In this document: one piece after another, positions 24,183 through 32,891 of the stretch
Layout: the number at the start of each line of letters is the position of its first letter
Numbering within the stretch: position 1 is the stretch's first letter
Source of the DNA: Comamonadaceae bacterium
Lineage (GTDB): Bacteria; Pseudomonadota; Gammaproteobacteria; Burkholderiales; Burkholderiaceae_C
DNA: 33,147 nt
Assembly: GCA_947378785.1 (NCBI GenBank)
Contig: CANCLK010000033.1
Location: forward strand, 1 to 33,147
Reading direction: 5' to 3'
Notes under the pieces: model-generated
The model's database searches: none
The model's input: the letters and a program-made list of their open reading frames with translations, nothing else
Told to the model about the DNA's origin: nothing
Program-made: the position numbers and the translations under genes

Positions 24183-25142
24183 ATGAAAAAAATACGGTCA
24201 ACAATGGCGGCCTTTACCTTGGGTGCATGGCTGGCCCTCTCGGCCTGCGCAGCAGACTATCCAGCTCGAACTATCAAAATCATCGTGCCATTTGCGCCCG
24301 GTGGTGGTTCGGATGTGATCACGCGTTTGTTGGGCGAAAGAATGTCTGCCGATCTTGGCGTACCGGTGATTGTTGAAAACAAACCCGGAGCGTCCAGCAT
24401 CATCGGAACCGATGCGCTTGCCAAAGCCGCACCCGATGGCTACACGATCTTGATGACCAACAGCGCCATCACCAGTAACCCGTGGTTGTTCAAGCTGCCG
24501 TTTGACACGCTGAAGCTCACGCCTGTGACCATGATTGCAAGTGCGCCACAGCTGTTGGTCGCACATCCATCCGCGCCATTCAAAACGTTGAAAGAGTTGA
24601 TTGCTTATGCCAGAGCCAACCCGGACAAGGCGACCATCGGAACGGCGGGTGCCGGACAGCTGTCTCACTTGGCTGCGGAGTTGCTACAAAAGTCGAGTGG
24701 CACCCAGATGACAACGGTGCACTACAAGGGCAGTGGCAACTCAATGGCCGATCTGATTGGGGGACAAATTCACATGTCCTTCGGCACCGCGCCTGGATTC
24801 ATTCAGCACATTAAAAATGGCTTGGTGATTCCTTTGGCCGTGTCGAGCGCTGATCGCATCGCGGCGTTGCCCAATGTTCCGAGCGTTGGTGAAGTACTGC
24901 CAGGCTACGACCTGACCAACTGGTTCGGCATTTTCGCGCCACCCCAAACGCCCAAGCCCATCGTCGACCGGATCTATCAATCTGTGAGTCGCTCGCTGGC
25001 CCATCCCGCCATCGCTGGGCGCCTGACGGTAGAAGGGTTTGTGTCTGCCGGTATGCCCCCCGCCAAATTTGACAAAGTCTTTCGCGACGAGGTCGTGTAC
25101 TGGCAAAAATTCATCAAAGAAAACAACCTCAAAATTGACTGA
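24183..25142 (+). CDS. Bug-family TTT solute receptor (island B)
   Basis: This 319-residue protein is a Bug-type periplasmic receptor and the first gene of an operon with an Ldh-family dehydrogenase, a PrpF-like isomerase and a GntR regulator. The signal ends LALSACAADYP: it can be read as a signal peptidase I site (after ACA) or as a lipobox LSAC with Cys22. Family motifs are TIKIIVPFAPGGGSDVITRL, VIVENKPGASSI and APDGYTI. The ATG at 24183 follows GGAGA at 24175-24179. The ligand may be a di- or tricarboxylate, since PrpF-type enzymes act on such compounds; this is inferred only from context. Confidence 0.93.
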   Translation: MKKIRSTMAAFTLGAWLALSACAADYPARTIKIIVPFAPGGGSDVITRLLGERMSADLGVPVIVENKPGASSIIGTDALAKAAPDGYTILMTNSAITSNPWLFKLPFDTLKLTPVTMIASAPQLLVAHPSAPFKTLKELIAYARANPDKATIGTAGAGQLSHLAAELLQKSSGTQMTTVHYKGSGNSMADLIGGQIHMSFGTAPGFIQHIKNGLVIPLAVSSADRIAALPNVPSVGEVLPGYDLTNWFGIFAPPQTPKPIVDRIYQSVSRSLAHPAIAGRLTVEGFVSAGMPPAKFDKVFRDEVVYWQKFIKENNLKID

Positions 25143-25152
25143 GCCCAGACAC

Positions 25153-26241
25153 ATGACCCAAAACACAGGCGTCAAAAAACAAGCACATGACATCGGGGCC
25201 CGCATCGACCCCGACAAGTTGCAGGCGTTCACCTCTGCTGTTTACCAAAGTGCAGGTGTGCCAGTGAAGGATGCCGACTTGGTGGCCGACACCCTCGTGC
25301 AAGCAGACTTGTGGGGACACCAGTCGCATGGTTTGCTGAGGCTTGAGTGGTATCACGCGCGGCTCATGTCGGGTGCGATGAAGCCTGTCACGCAGACTTC
25401 TTTGCCGGTTGATGCTGGCGCTATTGCCGTGATGGATGGCGCTGATGGCTTAGGCCAAGTGATCACCCAACGGGCAATGGAAGAGTCGATTGTCCGGGCC
25501 AAGAAACATGGTGTCGGCGTGGTGTCCGTCAGGAACTCGAATCACTTCGGCACTTGCATGTATTTCACGCGCATGGGTACGGCCAAAGGTTGCATCAGCA
25601 TCCTCATGAGCAATGGCGGACCGAACATGGCGCCCTGGGGCGGCATGAAAAAAAAGATCGGCACCAACCCTTGGTCGATTGCCGTGCCCGGCGGAAAGCA
25701 TGGCCATGTGGTGATGGACATGGCCAACTCTGGTGTCGCCCGAGGCAAAATTTATCTGGCCGAAAAAAGACGTGAAAAGATACCCTTGGACTGGGCCATC
25801 GACGCCTCGGGAAAACCCACTTCAGACCCTAGGGCCGCGATTGAGGGCTTGATCTTGCCGATGGCTGGCCACAAAGGCTATGTCATGGGCGTGATGGTCG
25901 ATATTTTGTCTGGCGTGCTGTCGGGCAGTTCATTTCTCGATCAGGTGCATGGCCCGTACGATCCTGTCAATCGCAGCGGTGCGGGGCATTTTTTGGTGTC
26001 TTTGAATGTTGAATCGTTTCAGCCGCTGAGTGCTTTCGAAGCGCGCATTGAGAGCTATATCGAATCCCTCAAAGATGTGCCACTGGCCGCAGGCCATTCA
26101 AAGATTTACTATCCTGGGGAAATGGAAGATCTGGCAGATATTGAAAACCGCTCCAAAGGACTGTTGCTGCCGGAAGATACGCTGGCCAGCATGGTGCGGG
26201 TCGCCAAACTGGCCGGGCTGGAAAGCAGCATCCCGTTTTAA
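25153..26241 (+). CDS. Ldh-family (malate/L-lactate dehydrogenase type) oxidoreductase (island B)
   Basis: This is a 362-residue NAD(P)-dependent dehydrogenase of the Ldh/YlbC/ComC superfamily. The signature GHQSHGLLRLEWY (55-67) with His59 and the NSNHFG segment (128-133) are the substrate-binding parts, followed by IGTNPWSIAVPG and the GHKGYVMGVMVDILSG helix. The ATG at 25153 is ten bases after the receptor gene and begins before the usual N-terminal helix; a longer frame from 25039 would overlap that gene. The substrate should be a 2-hydroxy acid, possibly with extra carboxylates because the next gene is PrpF-like. Compared with the enzyme at 7261 it differs clearly and is not a recent copy. 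Confidence 0.9.
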   Translation: MTQNTGVKKQAHDIGARIDPDKLQAFTSAVYQSAGVPVKDADLVADTLVQADLWGHQSHGLLRLEWYHARLMSGAMKPVTQTSLPVDAGAIAVMDGADGLGQVITQRAMEESIVRAKKHGVGVVSVRNSNHFGTCMYFTRMGTAKGCISILMSNGGPNMAPWGGMKKKIGTNPWSIAVPGGKHGHVVMDMANSGVARGKIYLAEKRREKIPLDWAIDASGKPTSDPRAAIEGLILPMAGHKGYVMGVMVDILSGVLSGSSFLDQVHGPYDPVNRSGAGHFLVSLNVESFQPLSAFEARIESYIESLKDVPLAAGHSKIYYPGEMEDLADIENRSKGLLLPEDTLASMVRVAKLAGLESSIPF

Positions 26242-26262
26242 AAAATACACGGAAAAAACACC

Positions 26263-27402
26263 ATGAGCCAACTCCGAATCCCCGCCGTTTACATGCGCGG
26301 TGGCACCAGCAAGGGAGTGTTTTTTCACACCACTGACTTGCCCGAAGATACGGCCCTGCGCGACAAAATATTGCTACGGGTGATTGGCAGTCCGGACCCT
26401 TACCGCAAGCAGACCGACGGCATGGGAGGCGCAACATCTAGCACCAGCAAGGTGGTGTTGATTTCCAAATCAGCACGGCCCGATTGCGATGTGGACTACA
26501 ACTTTGGTGCGGTCTCGATTGAAAATCCGGTGATTGACTGGTCTGGCAATTGCGGCAATTTAACCTCTGCCGTAGGCCCTTTCGCCATCAGTGAAGGGCT
26601 GGTGAGCGCACCGCACGATGGCTTCGCGGTGGTGCGCATCTGGCAGGTGAATATCCAAAAGAGAATTGTGGCCCACGTCCAAATGGCGGCGGGCGAGGTT
26701 GTCGAAGATGGCAGCTTTGAGCTCGATGGCGTCACCTTTCCAGCCGCTGAAATCAGGCTGGAATTTCTTGACCTGCAAGGCAGCGCTATGTTCCCGACGG
26801 GGCATAAACGAGAGCTGCTTGATGTTCCCGGGGTGGGCAAGTTGGACGTCACCCTCATCAACGCTGGTAACCCGACCATCTTTATTGACGCCAAGGCGTT
26901 AGGGTTGAAGGGTACCGAACTGCAGAGCGACATCAATAGTCAAGCCGAATTGCTGGCGCGCGCAGAAACCATTCGTGCCCATGCCGCGGTCGCCATGGGC
27001 ATGGCGTCAACGCCCGAAGACGCGACGTTGAATCGTCCGCACACACCCAAGCTGGCCTTTGTATCGCGGGCAGCAGCCTACACCGCATCCAGCGGCAAGG
27101 CGATTCAAGCCGAGCACATTGACCTGGTGGTTCGCATCTTTTCGATGGGTCAGCTGCACCATGCCATGACTGGGACGGGGGCCGTGGCCATTGCTGTGGC
27201 GGCGGTTATTCCGGGCACCTTGGTGAATGGCGTTCTGGGCGGACATCAACGCGACATGATCCGCTTCGGCCATCCCTCTGGCACCTTGTTGGTCGGTGCA
27301 GAGGCCGAGTTGTTAGATGGCGAGTGGGTTGTTAAAAAAGCCATCATGAGTCGCACCGCGCGCCGCCTGATGGAGGGATTCGTGCGCATTCCGCAGGTAT
27401 GA
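26263..27402 (+). CDS. PrpF/GalD-type isomerase (methylaconitate or oxalomesaconate isomerase-like)
   Basis: The 379-residue product belongs to the PrpF family, cofactor-free isomerases with a diaminopimelate epimerase-like fold. PrpF converts 2-methylaconitate between isomers, and GalD tautomerises 4-oxalomesaconate in gallate degradation. The N-terminal MRGGTSKGVFF (11-21), the catalytic Lys63 in STSKVVL and Cys97 in GNCGN are present with the spacing (34 residues) seen in PrpF. Neither a methylcitrate (prpBCD) nor a gallate operon is nearby, so the substrate is probably a different unsaturated tri- or dicarboxylate. The gene overlaps the gntR gene by four bases (ATGA). Confidence 0.9.
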   Translation: MSQLRIPAVYMRGGTSKGVFFHTTDLPEDTALRDKILLRVIGSPDPYRKQTDGMGGATSSTSKVVLISKSARPDCDVDYNFGAVSIENPVIDWSGNCGNLTSAVGPFAISEGLVSAPHDGFAVVRIWQVNIQKRIVAHVQMAAGEVVEDGSFELDGVTFPAAEIRLEFLDLQGSAMFPTGHKRELLDVPGVGKLDVTLINAGNPTIFIDAKALGLKGTELQSDINSQAELLARAETIRAHAAVAMGMASTPEDATLNRPHTPKLAFVSRAAAYTASSGKAIQAEHIDLVVRIFSMGQLHHAMTGTGAVAIAVAAVIPGTLVNGVLGGHQRDMIRFGHPSGTLLVGAEAELLDGEWVVKKAIMSRTARRLMEGFVRIPQV

Positions 27403-28304
27403 GCTCGCCCAAAAGGATTCGACAGGCCGTTGTGCCAGAACTGGTCCGACGTATTCATCAGTACTTGCATGATGGAAACGTGGCGCCGGGTACGCACATC
27501 ACTGCGCAAGAACTGGCGGTGAAATTTGGTGCGTCACGTTGGACTGTGAGCAAGGCCTTTGAGCTGCTGGCTGAACAAGGCGTCATGGCGCATCAAAAGG
27601 ACGCTGGCTACCGCGTTGCGCAGGCTGTTGATTTGCAGCCAGCGGATTCGATGGACAGTGTCTTGCCGGTTTATTTCCGCATGGCGGAGGATCGTCTGAA
27701 TGGCGATCTGCCCGAGCAGGTCACTGAGGTCTATTTGCGCAAGCGTTACCAGCTCACGCCAGCCAACTTGAACGCATTGCTGCACCGGGTCGCGAGTGAG
27801 GGCTGGATTCAACGGCGCGCAGGTTACGGATGGACTTTCACCGCCACGCTCGATACGCCGGAAGCGCTGGAGCAGATTTACAGGTTGCGACTGGTGATTG
27901 AGCCAGCAGCTTTGCTGGAGCCCAACTTTCACATGCCGGCAGAGGACATTCATCGCTTGCGCCGGATGAACGAGGAGATTCTGACGGGGCATGCGAAAAC
28001 GCTGGCGCCCGATGTTCTATACGAGCGCGGCGTGGCTTTTCATGAGTCGATTGCGAAGGCTTCTGGCAACCCTTTTATCCTCGATGCTCTGCGCCGCATC
28101 AACTCTCTGCGGCGTCTATTGATCTACCGTTCCATGGGGCGGCGTGACCGTTTCCAAGGTCAATCGCAAGGGCATTTGCAGATTTTGGATCTGATCGAAA
28201 AAGGCGATTTTGTTGCCGCCGCTGCCGCTTTAAAGAAACACATTCAAGGCGCAATTCTGGACGCCCGAGCGGATGTGGCGGCGCTTTCTCCCCCCTTGCA
28301 TTGA
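27399..28304 (+). CDS. GntR-family regulator with two predicted winged helices and an FCD-like domain
   Basis: The 301-residue protein begins with a GntR winged helix (about 8-72; TAQELAVKFGASRWTVSKAF). A second segment at 85-145 again has a helix-turn-helix-like pattern (VYLRKRYQLTPANLNALLHR followed by EGWIQRRAGYGW). The rest (150-295) is an FCD-like ligand domain with the FHESIAKASGNPFI stretch. Most FadR-type regulators have only one winged helix and about 230-250 residues, so the extra domain is notable, although it is known in some Burkholderiales proteins. Start and prpF stop overlap as ATGA, so it is the last gene of the island B operon and likely its regulator. Confidence 0.88.
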   Translation: MSSPKRIRQAVVPELVRRIHQYLHDGNVAPGTHITAQELAVKFGASRWTVSKAFELLAEQGVMAHQKDAGYRVAQAVDLQPADSMDSVLPVYFRMAEDRLNGDLPEQVTEVYLRKRYQLTPANLNALLHRVASEGWIQRRAGYGWTFTATLDTPEALEQIYRLRLVIEPAALLEPNFHMPAEDIHRLRRMNEEILTGHAKTLAPDVLYERGVAFHESIAKASGNPFILDALRRINSLRRLLIYRSMGRRDRFQGQSQGHLQILDLIEKGDFVAAAAALKKHIQGAILDARADVAALSPPLH

Positions 28305-28321
28305 TAGCAGCTGCGTGCACC

Positions 28322-29089
28322 TCAGTATTTCAGCAGAAGCTCGTGTTCGGTACGTTGCGCGGCCAATACGAGTGAGGTTTGACACGTGAGCTCCAACTCT
28401 TTGGAGTAGCGGACTTGAGGCACGACGATGCTCAGTGCGCCAATCGGGTAGCCATCTTCCCGCAGCACTGCGATGGCTAAAGCAATGACGCCAATGGTGT
28501 TCTCTCCATTCGATATCAGCACCCTGTCGGAACCGATGGTTTTCAGGCGCTCGCGCAGTTCACTTGCCGACTTGGCTGTTTGGGCGGTCATCGCTTTGAA
28601 TTCGACTTGCTTCAAATACGCTTCCTTTTCTTCCATCGGCAGCGCGCTAAGAACAGCCTTTCCCGCCGCGGCAGAATAAAGTGGGAATTTGACGTGAGGC
28701 GTCATCCGATAGCTAAGGTTTTGGTTGACCTCTTCCCCGAGCACTCTTTCGACGTGGTCGCCTCGGAATAAATAAAACGCGGAGGCCTCTTGTGTTTTAT
28801 CCGTCAAAAAGGCCAATTGTGGTCGCGCAATCTCAAGGATGTCGCGAACATGCTTGCCCTGCTGAATGAGTCCAAAAAAAGCTGTTCCAAGCTTGTAGCA
28901 AGCGGTGTCCGGATCTTTTTCAAGGTAAGAGCGAGAAACAAGATTTCGCACCAACCCGGTCAGGCTGCTTTTTGGGATGCCGAGAGATCTTGACAGCTCT
29001 GCGTGGGATGCGGCGTTGCCGCGGCGACACAGCAGCTCGAGCACATCCAGTACGCGGTCTGCAGATTTGACTGCATTTTTTTTAATCAT
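28322..29089 (-). CDS. IclR-family transcriptional regulator
   Basis: This 255-residue regulator has the IclR winged helix at residues 8-68 (SHAELSRSLGIPKSSLTGLVRNL) and a C-terminal effector-binding domain, with the conserved PLYSAAAGKAVLSALP stretch and the late DGYPIGALSIVVP. IclR regulators often control catabolic operons next to them. It is divergent from the island C operon, and a near-perfect palindrome lies between them. The ATG at 29089 is used because it begins the usual N-terminus; a TTG at 29191 would add 34 residues without family support. It is convergent with the GntR gene, 17 bases away. Confidence 0.92.
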   Translation of the reverse strand: MIKKNAVKSADRVLDVLELLCRRGNAASHAELSRSLGIPKSSLTGLVRNLVSRSYLEKDPDTACYKLGTAFFGLIQQGKHVRDILEIARPQLAFLTDKTQEASAFYLFRGDHVERVLGEEVNQNLSYRMTPHVKFPLYSAAAGKAVLSALPMEEKEAYLKQVEFKAMTAQTAKSASELRERLKTIGSDRVLISNGENTIGVIALAIAVLREDGYPIGALSIVVPQVRYSKELELTCQTSLVLAAQRTEHELLLKY

Positions 29090-29191
29090 AAAAAGCGGTG
29101 CTGCCTTCGCGTCATCCAATGAGCGGGCATCAATTTCCCGGGGAAACCCCGATAGACACCCCAATAAGGGAAAGGATACATTTACGAACAA

Positions 29192-29207
29192 GTTCTCATA
29201 TGTGAAC
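29192..29207. promoter_or_regulatory. Operator-like palindrome between IclR and the island C operon
   Basis: GTTCTCATATGTGAAC pairs at seven of eight positions around its centre. It lies 49 bases before the Bug receptor ATG and about 100 bases before the IclR start. IclR-type regulators bind palindromes of this length, so it is a good candidate site for the adjacent regulator. Confidence 0.5.
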
Positions 29208-29256
29208 TATTGTAAATCAGAGTTGCGATGATGACTCACCCTCGAGACTGAAAAAA

Positions 29257-30240
29257 ATGATGAAACGACATATATATGGCTTTGCTTTGCTTTTGGGGGC
29301 CTGCTGTTTGGCGCCGGTCAGTGCTCAAGTAGACGGCTATCCTAAAAAACCGATCAGACTCATTAACCCTTATGTCGCGGGTGGGGGCGTAGACGCCATA
29401 TTTCGGCCGTTGATGCAAAAAGTCGGCGAAAACATCAAGCAGCAGATCGTGATTGACAACCGACCAGGCGCAAACGGAATGATCGGGATGAGCTTGGTGG
29501 CCAAAGCTCCACCGGATGGCTACACCATCGTGATTGGAACAACCGGCGCTGTTGTCATGAATCCAGGTGTGTATGAAAAGATGCCCTACGACTCCTTGAG
29601 TGACTTTGTCCCGATCATCAATGTTGCACAGTCCGCTTTCATGTTGACAGTCAATCCCAAGGTGCAGGTCAAGGATGTGAAGGGTTTGATCGAGATGGCG
29701 AGGAGCCATCCGGAGGAGGTGTCTTACTCTTCCTTCGGAATTGGCAGCTCGCCTCATCTGGGTGCCGAAATGTTCAGCCAGATGGCCGGCGTGAAACTGA
29801 TGCACGTGCCGTACAAGGGAAGTGCTGAAGCAGTCACAGCGCTGTTGTCTGGCCAAGTCATGATGAGCTTTGACTCCATGCAGTCAACGCTGCCTCATAT
29901 ACGAATCAAAAGACTCAAGCCGATAGGCATCGCATCATTGCAGAGATCAGCGACTGCGCCAGACATTCCAACTATTTCTGAGCAAGGACTCACGGGCTTT
30001 GAAGTCGGGTCCTGGTATGGACTCCTAGCGCCTGCAAACACACCCAAGGCGATCATTGATTACTTGAATATTGAAGTTATCAAGGCATTGGAATCACCAG
30101 AAATAAAAGAACGATTTTCAGCATTGGGTTTAGAAGTCATCGGGAGCTCTCCTTCAGAGTATCAAGCTCAAATTAAAAATGATTTGATTAAATGGAAAAA
30201 AGTAGCGCGCACCGGTGGAATACGTGCGGAAAATAATTAA
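29257..30240 (+). CDS. Bug-family TTT solute receptor (island C)
   Basis: A 327-residue Bug-type periplasmic receptor with a Sec signal (core FALLLGACCLAPVSA) and probable cleavage before QVDGYP. The family motifs PIRLINPYVAGGGVDAIFRP, IVIDNRPGANGMIG and APPDGYTI are present. It is the first gene of an operon with a CitE-like lyase, CoA-transferase and MaoC hydratase, so the ligand is likely a short carboxylic acid that is then converted to a CoA ester. The DNA becomes AT-rich in the last quarter of the gene. ATG at 29257 and 29260 are both possible starts. No TctA or TctB gene follows within the window. Confidence 0.92.
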   Translation: MMKRHIYGFALLLGACCLAPVSAQVDGYPKKPIRLINPYVAGGGVDAIFRPLMQKVGENIKQQIVIDNRPGANGMIGMSLVAKAPPDGYTIVIGTTGAVVMNPGVYEKMPYDSLSDFVPIINVAQSAFMLTVNPKVQVKDVKGLIEMARSHPEEVSYSSFGIGSSPHLGAEMFSQMAGVKLMHVPYKGSAEAVTALLSGQVMMSFDSMQSTLPHIRIKRLKPIGIASLQRSATAPDIPTISEQGLTGFEVGSWYGLLAPANTPKAIIDYLNIEVIKALESPEIKERFSALGLEVIGSSPSEYQAQIKNDLIKWKKVARTGGIRAENN

Positions 30241-30260
30241 CATATAAAGACTTAAAAAGT

Positions 30261-31145
30261 ATGAAATTTATAAGAACTGCCTTGTTTGCACCCGGTAGCA
30301 ACAAGCGCGTCATGCAGAAGGCACTGGCTAGCGGGAGTGATGCCGTTATCCTTGACCTTGAGGACTCGGTGTCCTTGGCCGATAAAGAAACTGCCAGGCA
30401 TCAAGTTGCACAGACAATTCAAGAAGCCGTGACAACAATGGGGGTGAAAAAGCCAATCATTATTGTCAGAGTGAACGCAACCGAGACCGGCCTGTTACAT
30501 GATGATGTGAAAGCGGTCGCAATTGATGGCCTTGATCTCATCATGCTGCCAAAAGCTGAGACCATTGAGGAGATAAAAGTATTATCAAAATGGCTCGATG
30601 AAATTGAATCTAAGAATAGTAATAATCGTGTAGAGCTGGCATTGCAAATAGAAACTGCACTAGGGATATATCGTTGCTTTGAATTGATCAAAGCCTCTAA
30701 CCGGGTCAGCATGACCTGCATCGGCAGCGCCCGAGATGGTGACTTACAAAACGATCTTGGTTGTGGCTGGTCCATTGAGGGTACTGAGCTGTTATATGCG
30801 CGATCAAAAATGCTATTGGATACACGTGCAGCCGGCAATGTGCTACCACTGGATGGGGTATTTTCTGATTTAGGTGATGATGCCGGATTCCTCAAAGACT
30901 CCATGCTCTCCGCCAGTCTTGGCTATGTGGGTAGAACAATCATTCATCCCAAACAAATGGATGCAGTTCAGGATGCATATGGCGTTAATGCGCGTGATGT
31001 GGCTTATTACAAACGTGTGGTGAAGGAGTTTGAAGAAGCAGAGAAGTTAGGCATTGCCGCTATCACGATTGATAGCAAGCTGATTGATTATGCGATGTAC
31101 AAGCAAGCCAAGAGAATACTGGAAATATCTGCATTGGAGGGCTGA
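30261..31145 (+). CDS. HpcH/HpaI-family CoA-ester lyase (CitE-like)
   Basis: This 294-residue protein belongs to the CitE-like branch of the HpcH/HpaI aldolase family, Mg-dependent TIM barrels that cleave or form citramalyl-CoA, malyl-CoA or related esters. Visible motifs are TALFAPGSNKRVM (6-18), VILDLEDSV (29-37), RVNA with Arg70, Glu131 in IETALGI as a metal ligand, and GSARDGDL (155-162) with the second metal ligand. It lies 20 bases after the receptor gene. With the CoA-transferase and the hydratase downstream, a (S)-citramalyl-CoA lyase role would close a pathway to acetyl-CoA and pyruvate, as in itaconate degradation; this is inference. Confidence 0.9.
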   Translation: MKFIRTALFAPGSNKRVMQKALASGSDAVILDLEDSVSLADKETARHQVAQTIQEAVTTMGVKKPIIIVRVNATETGLLHDDVKAVAIDGLDLIMLPKAETIEEIKVLSKWLDEIESKNSNNRVELALQIETALGIYRCFELIKASNRVSMTCIGSARDGDLQNDLGCGWSIEGTELLYARSKMLLDTRAAGNVLPLDGVFSDLGDDAGFLKDSMLSASLGYVGRTIIHPKQMDAVQDAYGVNARDVAYYKRVVKEFEEAEKLGIAAITIDSKLIDYAMYKQAKRILEISALEG

Positions 31146-31210
31146 TTTTTTTTGGCGTAGCATTTGTATAGTGGATTAGTTTAGAAAAATATCGAGCTTA
31201 GAGGGAATTT

Positions 31211-32416
31211 ATGGGTTATCCATTAAGTAATATTCGAATACTTGAGTTGGGCCAAATTATCGCAGGGACATACGGCGGGCAGCTTTTGTCGGATATGGGG
31301 GCGGAGGTTATTAAAATTGAGTCCCCAGAAGGTGACTTGGGGCGGAATCCATCCGTAGCACCATTGAATGGTGTCAGCGGACTTTTTCTCACATTTAATA
31401 GAAATAAGAAGAGTGTTGTCATCAACCTTAAAACAAAAGAAGGTTTGCAGACCTTTTTGGAGTTGGTGAAGTGTGCCGATGTAGTTGTCGATAACTTCCG
31501 ACCCGGTGTGATGAAGCGGCTTGGGATTGACTATGCAGTTTTGAAGGATGTGAACCCACGAATAATTCATTGTTCCATCACTGGCTTTGGATCAACGGGC
31601 GAGTACCAAAACTATCCTGCCCTTGATGTCATTATTCAGGCGATCAGCGGTCATATGGCCATCACCGGGGAGCCGGGCCGCCCGCCAGTTCGGTTGGGCG
31701 TTCCGTTAGCAGACTTGAGCGGTGGTTTGTTTTCATGTCAAGGAATTCTGGCTGCACTTTTTGAAAGAGAGCGCACAGGCCAAGGGCAGCACATGGATTT
31801 GGCCATATTTGATGCCATGCTCAGCTTGCTCACTTATATGGGGACCATGTGGCTGAGTAATGGTGAATTGCCAAAGCCCCCAGGGTCCGGTCATGAGTAC
31901 TCAGTTCCATGGCAAGCATTCAGAACCAAAGACTCTCATGTTGTTGTGGCAACGCGTGAAGAAAAAGTATGGTTGCGTTTTTGTGATGCTATATCAGAGC
32001 AAGGGTTAGCAGAGGATGATCGATTTTCATCGAATAGCAGCCGAGTCAAAAATAGGGATTTGTTAATTCCTCTATTGGAGGCCGTCATGCTAAAAAATAC
32101 AACCGATTATTGGATTAAGAGATTCCATGAGCGTCAGGTTCCTGCGGGACCCGTCAATCATCTTGATGGTGCATTTTCTGAACCGCCTGCCCTTGAAAAC
32201 AAAGCTGTTGTGGAGTACTTTCACCCTGATGCTGGAAAAGTAAAAATGCCAGCATACCCCGTGAAGATGGACTCGGGAGAGCCTTATATATCTACCGCAG
32301 CGCCAAGATTGGGTGAGCATACGGATGAGGTGCTTAATAAAATATTAAATTATTCTTTCGATAAAATTAAAGATTTAAAGAATGTTGGCGCAGTCGTTGA
32401 TTACAAGGAGCAATGA
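31211..32416 (+). CDS. Type III CoA-transferase (CaiB/BaiF family)
   Basis: The 401-residue product is a family III CoA-transferase, which moves CoA from a donor ester to a carboxylic acid. The nucleophile that forms the acyl anhydride is Asp168 in VPLADLSGG, matching Asp169 of formyl-CoA transferase. The N-terminal ILELGQIIAGTYGGQLLSDMGAEVIKIE and the VDNFRPGVMKRLG segments are conserved. A Shine-Dalgarno sequence AGAGGGA precedes the ATG. It follows the lyase by 65 bases and overlaps the hydratase gene by four. Its likely role is activation of the imported acid. The DNA is AT-rich compared with the first 29 kb. Confidence 0.92.
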   Translation: MGYPLSNIRILELGQIIAGTYGGQLLSDMGAEVIKIESPEGDLGRNPSVAPLNGVSGLFLTFNRNKKSVVINLKTKEGLQTFLELVKCADVVVDNFRPGVMKRLGIDYAVLKDVNPRIIHCSITGFGSTGEYQNYPALDVIIQAISGHMAITGEPGRPPVRLGVPLADLSGGLFSCQGILAALFERERTGQGQHMDLAIFDAMLSLLTYMGTMWLSNGELPKPPGSGHEYSVPWQAFRTKDSHVVVATREEKVWLRFCDAISEQGLAEDDRFSSNSSRVKNRDLLIPLLEAVMLKNTTDYWIKRFHERQVPAGPVNHLDGAFSEPPALENKAVVEYFHPDAGKVKMPAYPVKMDSGEPYISTAAPRLGEHTDEVLNKILNYSFDKIKDLKNVGAVVDYKEQ

Positions 32417-32868
32417 TGGTAGGTTTATATTGGGAGCAGTGGGATATCGGTGCTAGTTTTGTCAGTGCGGGTCGTACCGTGACTGAAACAGATATTGTCA
32501 TGTTTGCTGGAATATCCGGTGACTATAACCCGCTGCACACAAATGAAGAGTATTGTAAAAATACACTTTTTGGTACGCGTGTAGCGCATGGGCCTCTGGT
32601 TTATGCAATAGCAGCAGGGTTGCTATTTCAGTTGCATTTATATGATGACACTTTGATTGCATTTTTAGGCTTTGAAAGCCTAAAGTTCACCAAGCCTGTA
32701 AAAATCGGGGACACTATTTTTGCAAAGGTTACAGTCCTTGAAAAATCAGAAACCTCAAAGAGTGATCGTGGCGTCATGAAACGTCAACTGCAAGTCATCA
32801 ATCAAAAAGGCGAGGTAGTTCAAGAAGGTGTGCAGGCGTTTCTTTTGCGGCGGATGCCGAACGAATAA
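32413..32868 (+). CDS. MaoC-family (R)-specific enoyl-CoA hydratase
   Basis: This is a 151-residue single hot-dog-fold protein of the MaoC dehydratase family. The hydratase motif AGISGDYNPLHTNEEY holds the catalytic Asp37 and His42, and the following GTRVAHGPLV is the conserved second half. Such enzymes add water to an enoyl-CoA. In this operon it may hydrate the unsaturated CoA ester made by the transferase before the lyase cleaves it. Its start overlaps the CoA-transferase stop in the sequence ATGATG, so either ATG may be used. Length is normal for short MaoC proteins; it is not the fused two-domain form. Confidence 0.9.
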   Translation: MMVGLYWEQWDIGASFVSAGRTVTETDIVMFAGISGDYNPLHTNEEYCKNTLFGTRVAHGPLVYAIAAGLLFQLHLYDDTLIAFLGFESLKFTKPVKIGDTIFAKVTVLEKSETSKSDRGVMKRQLQVINQKGEVVQEGVQAFLLRRMPNE

Positions 32869-32891
32869 TTGACAGTAAAACTGGAGGTGAT

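Noticed and set aside
29236..29856. Antisense frame of 206 codons opposite the island C Bug receptor
   Set aside because: The sense gene has a signal peptide and Bug motifs; the antisense product has no recognisable features.
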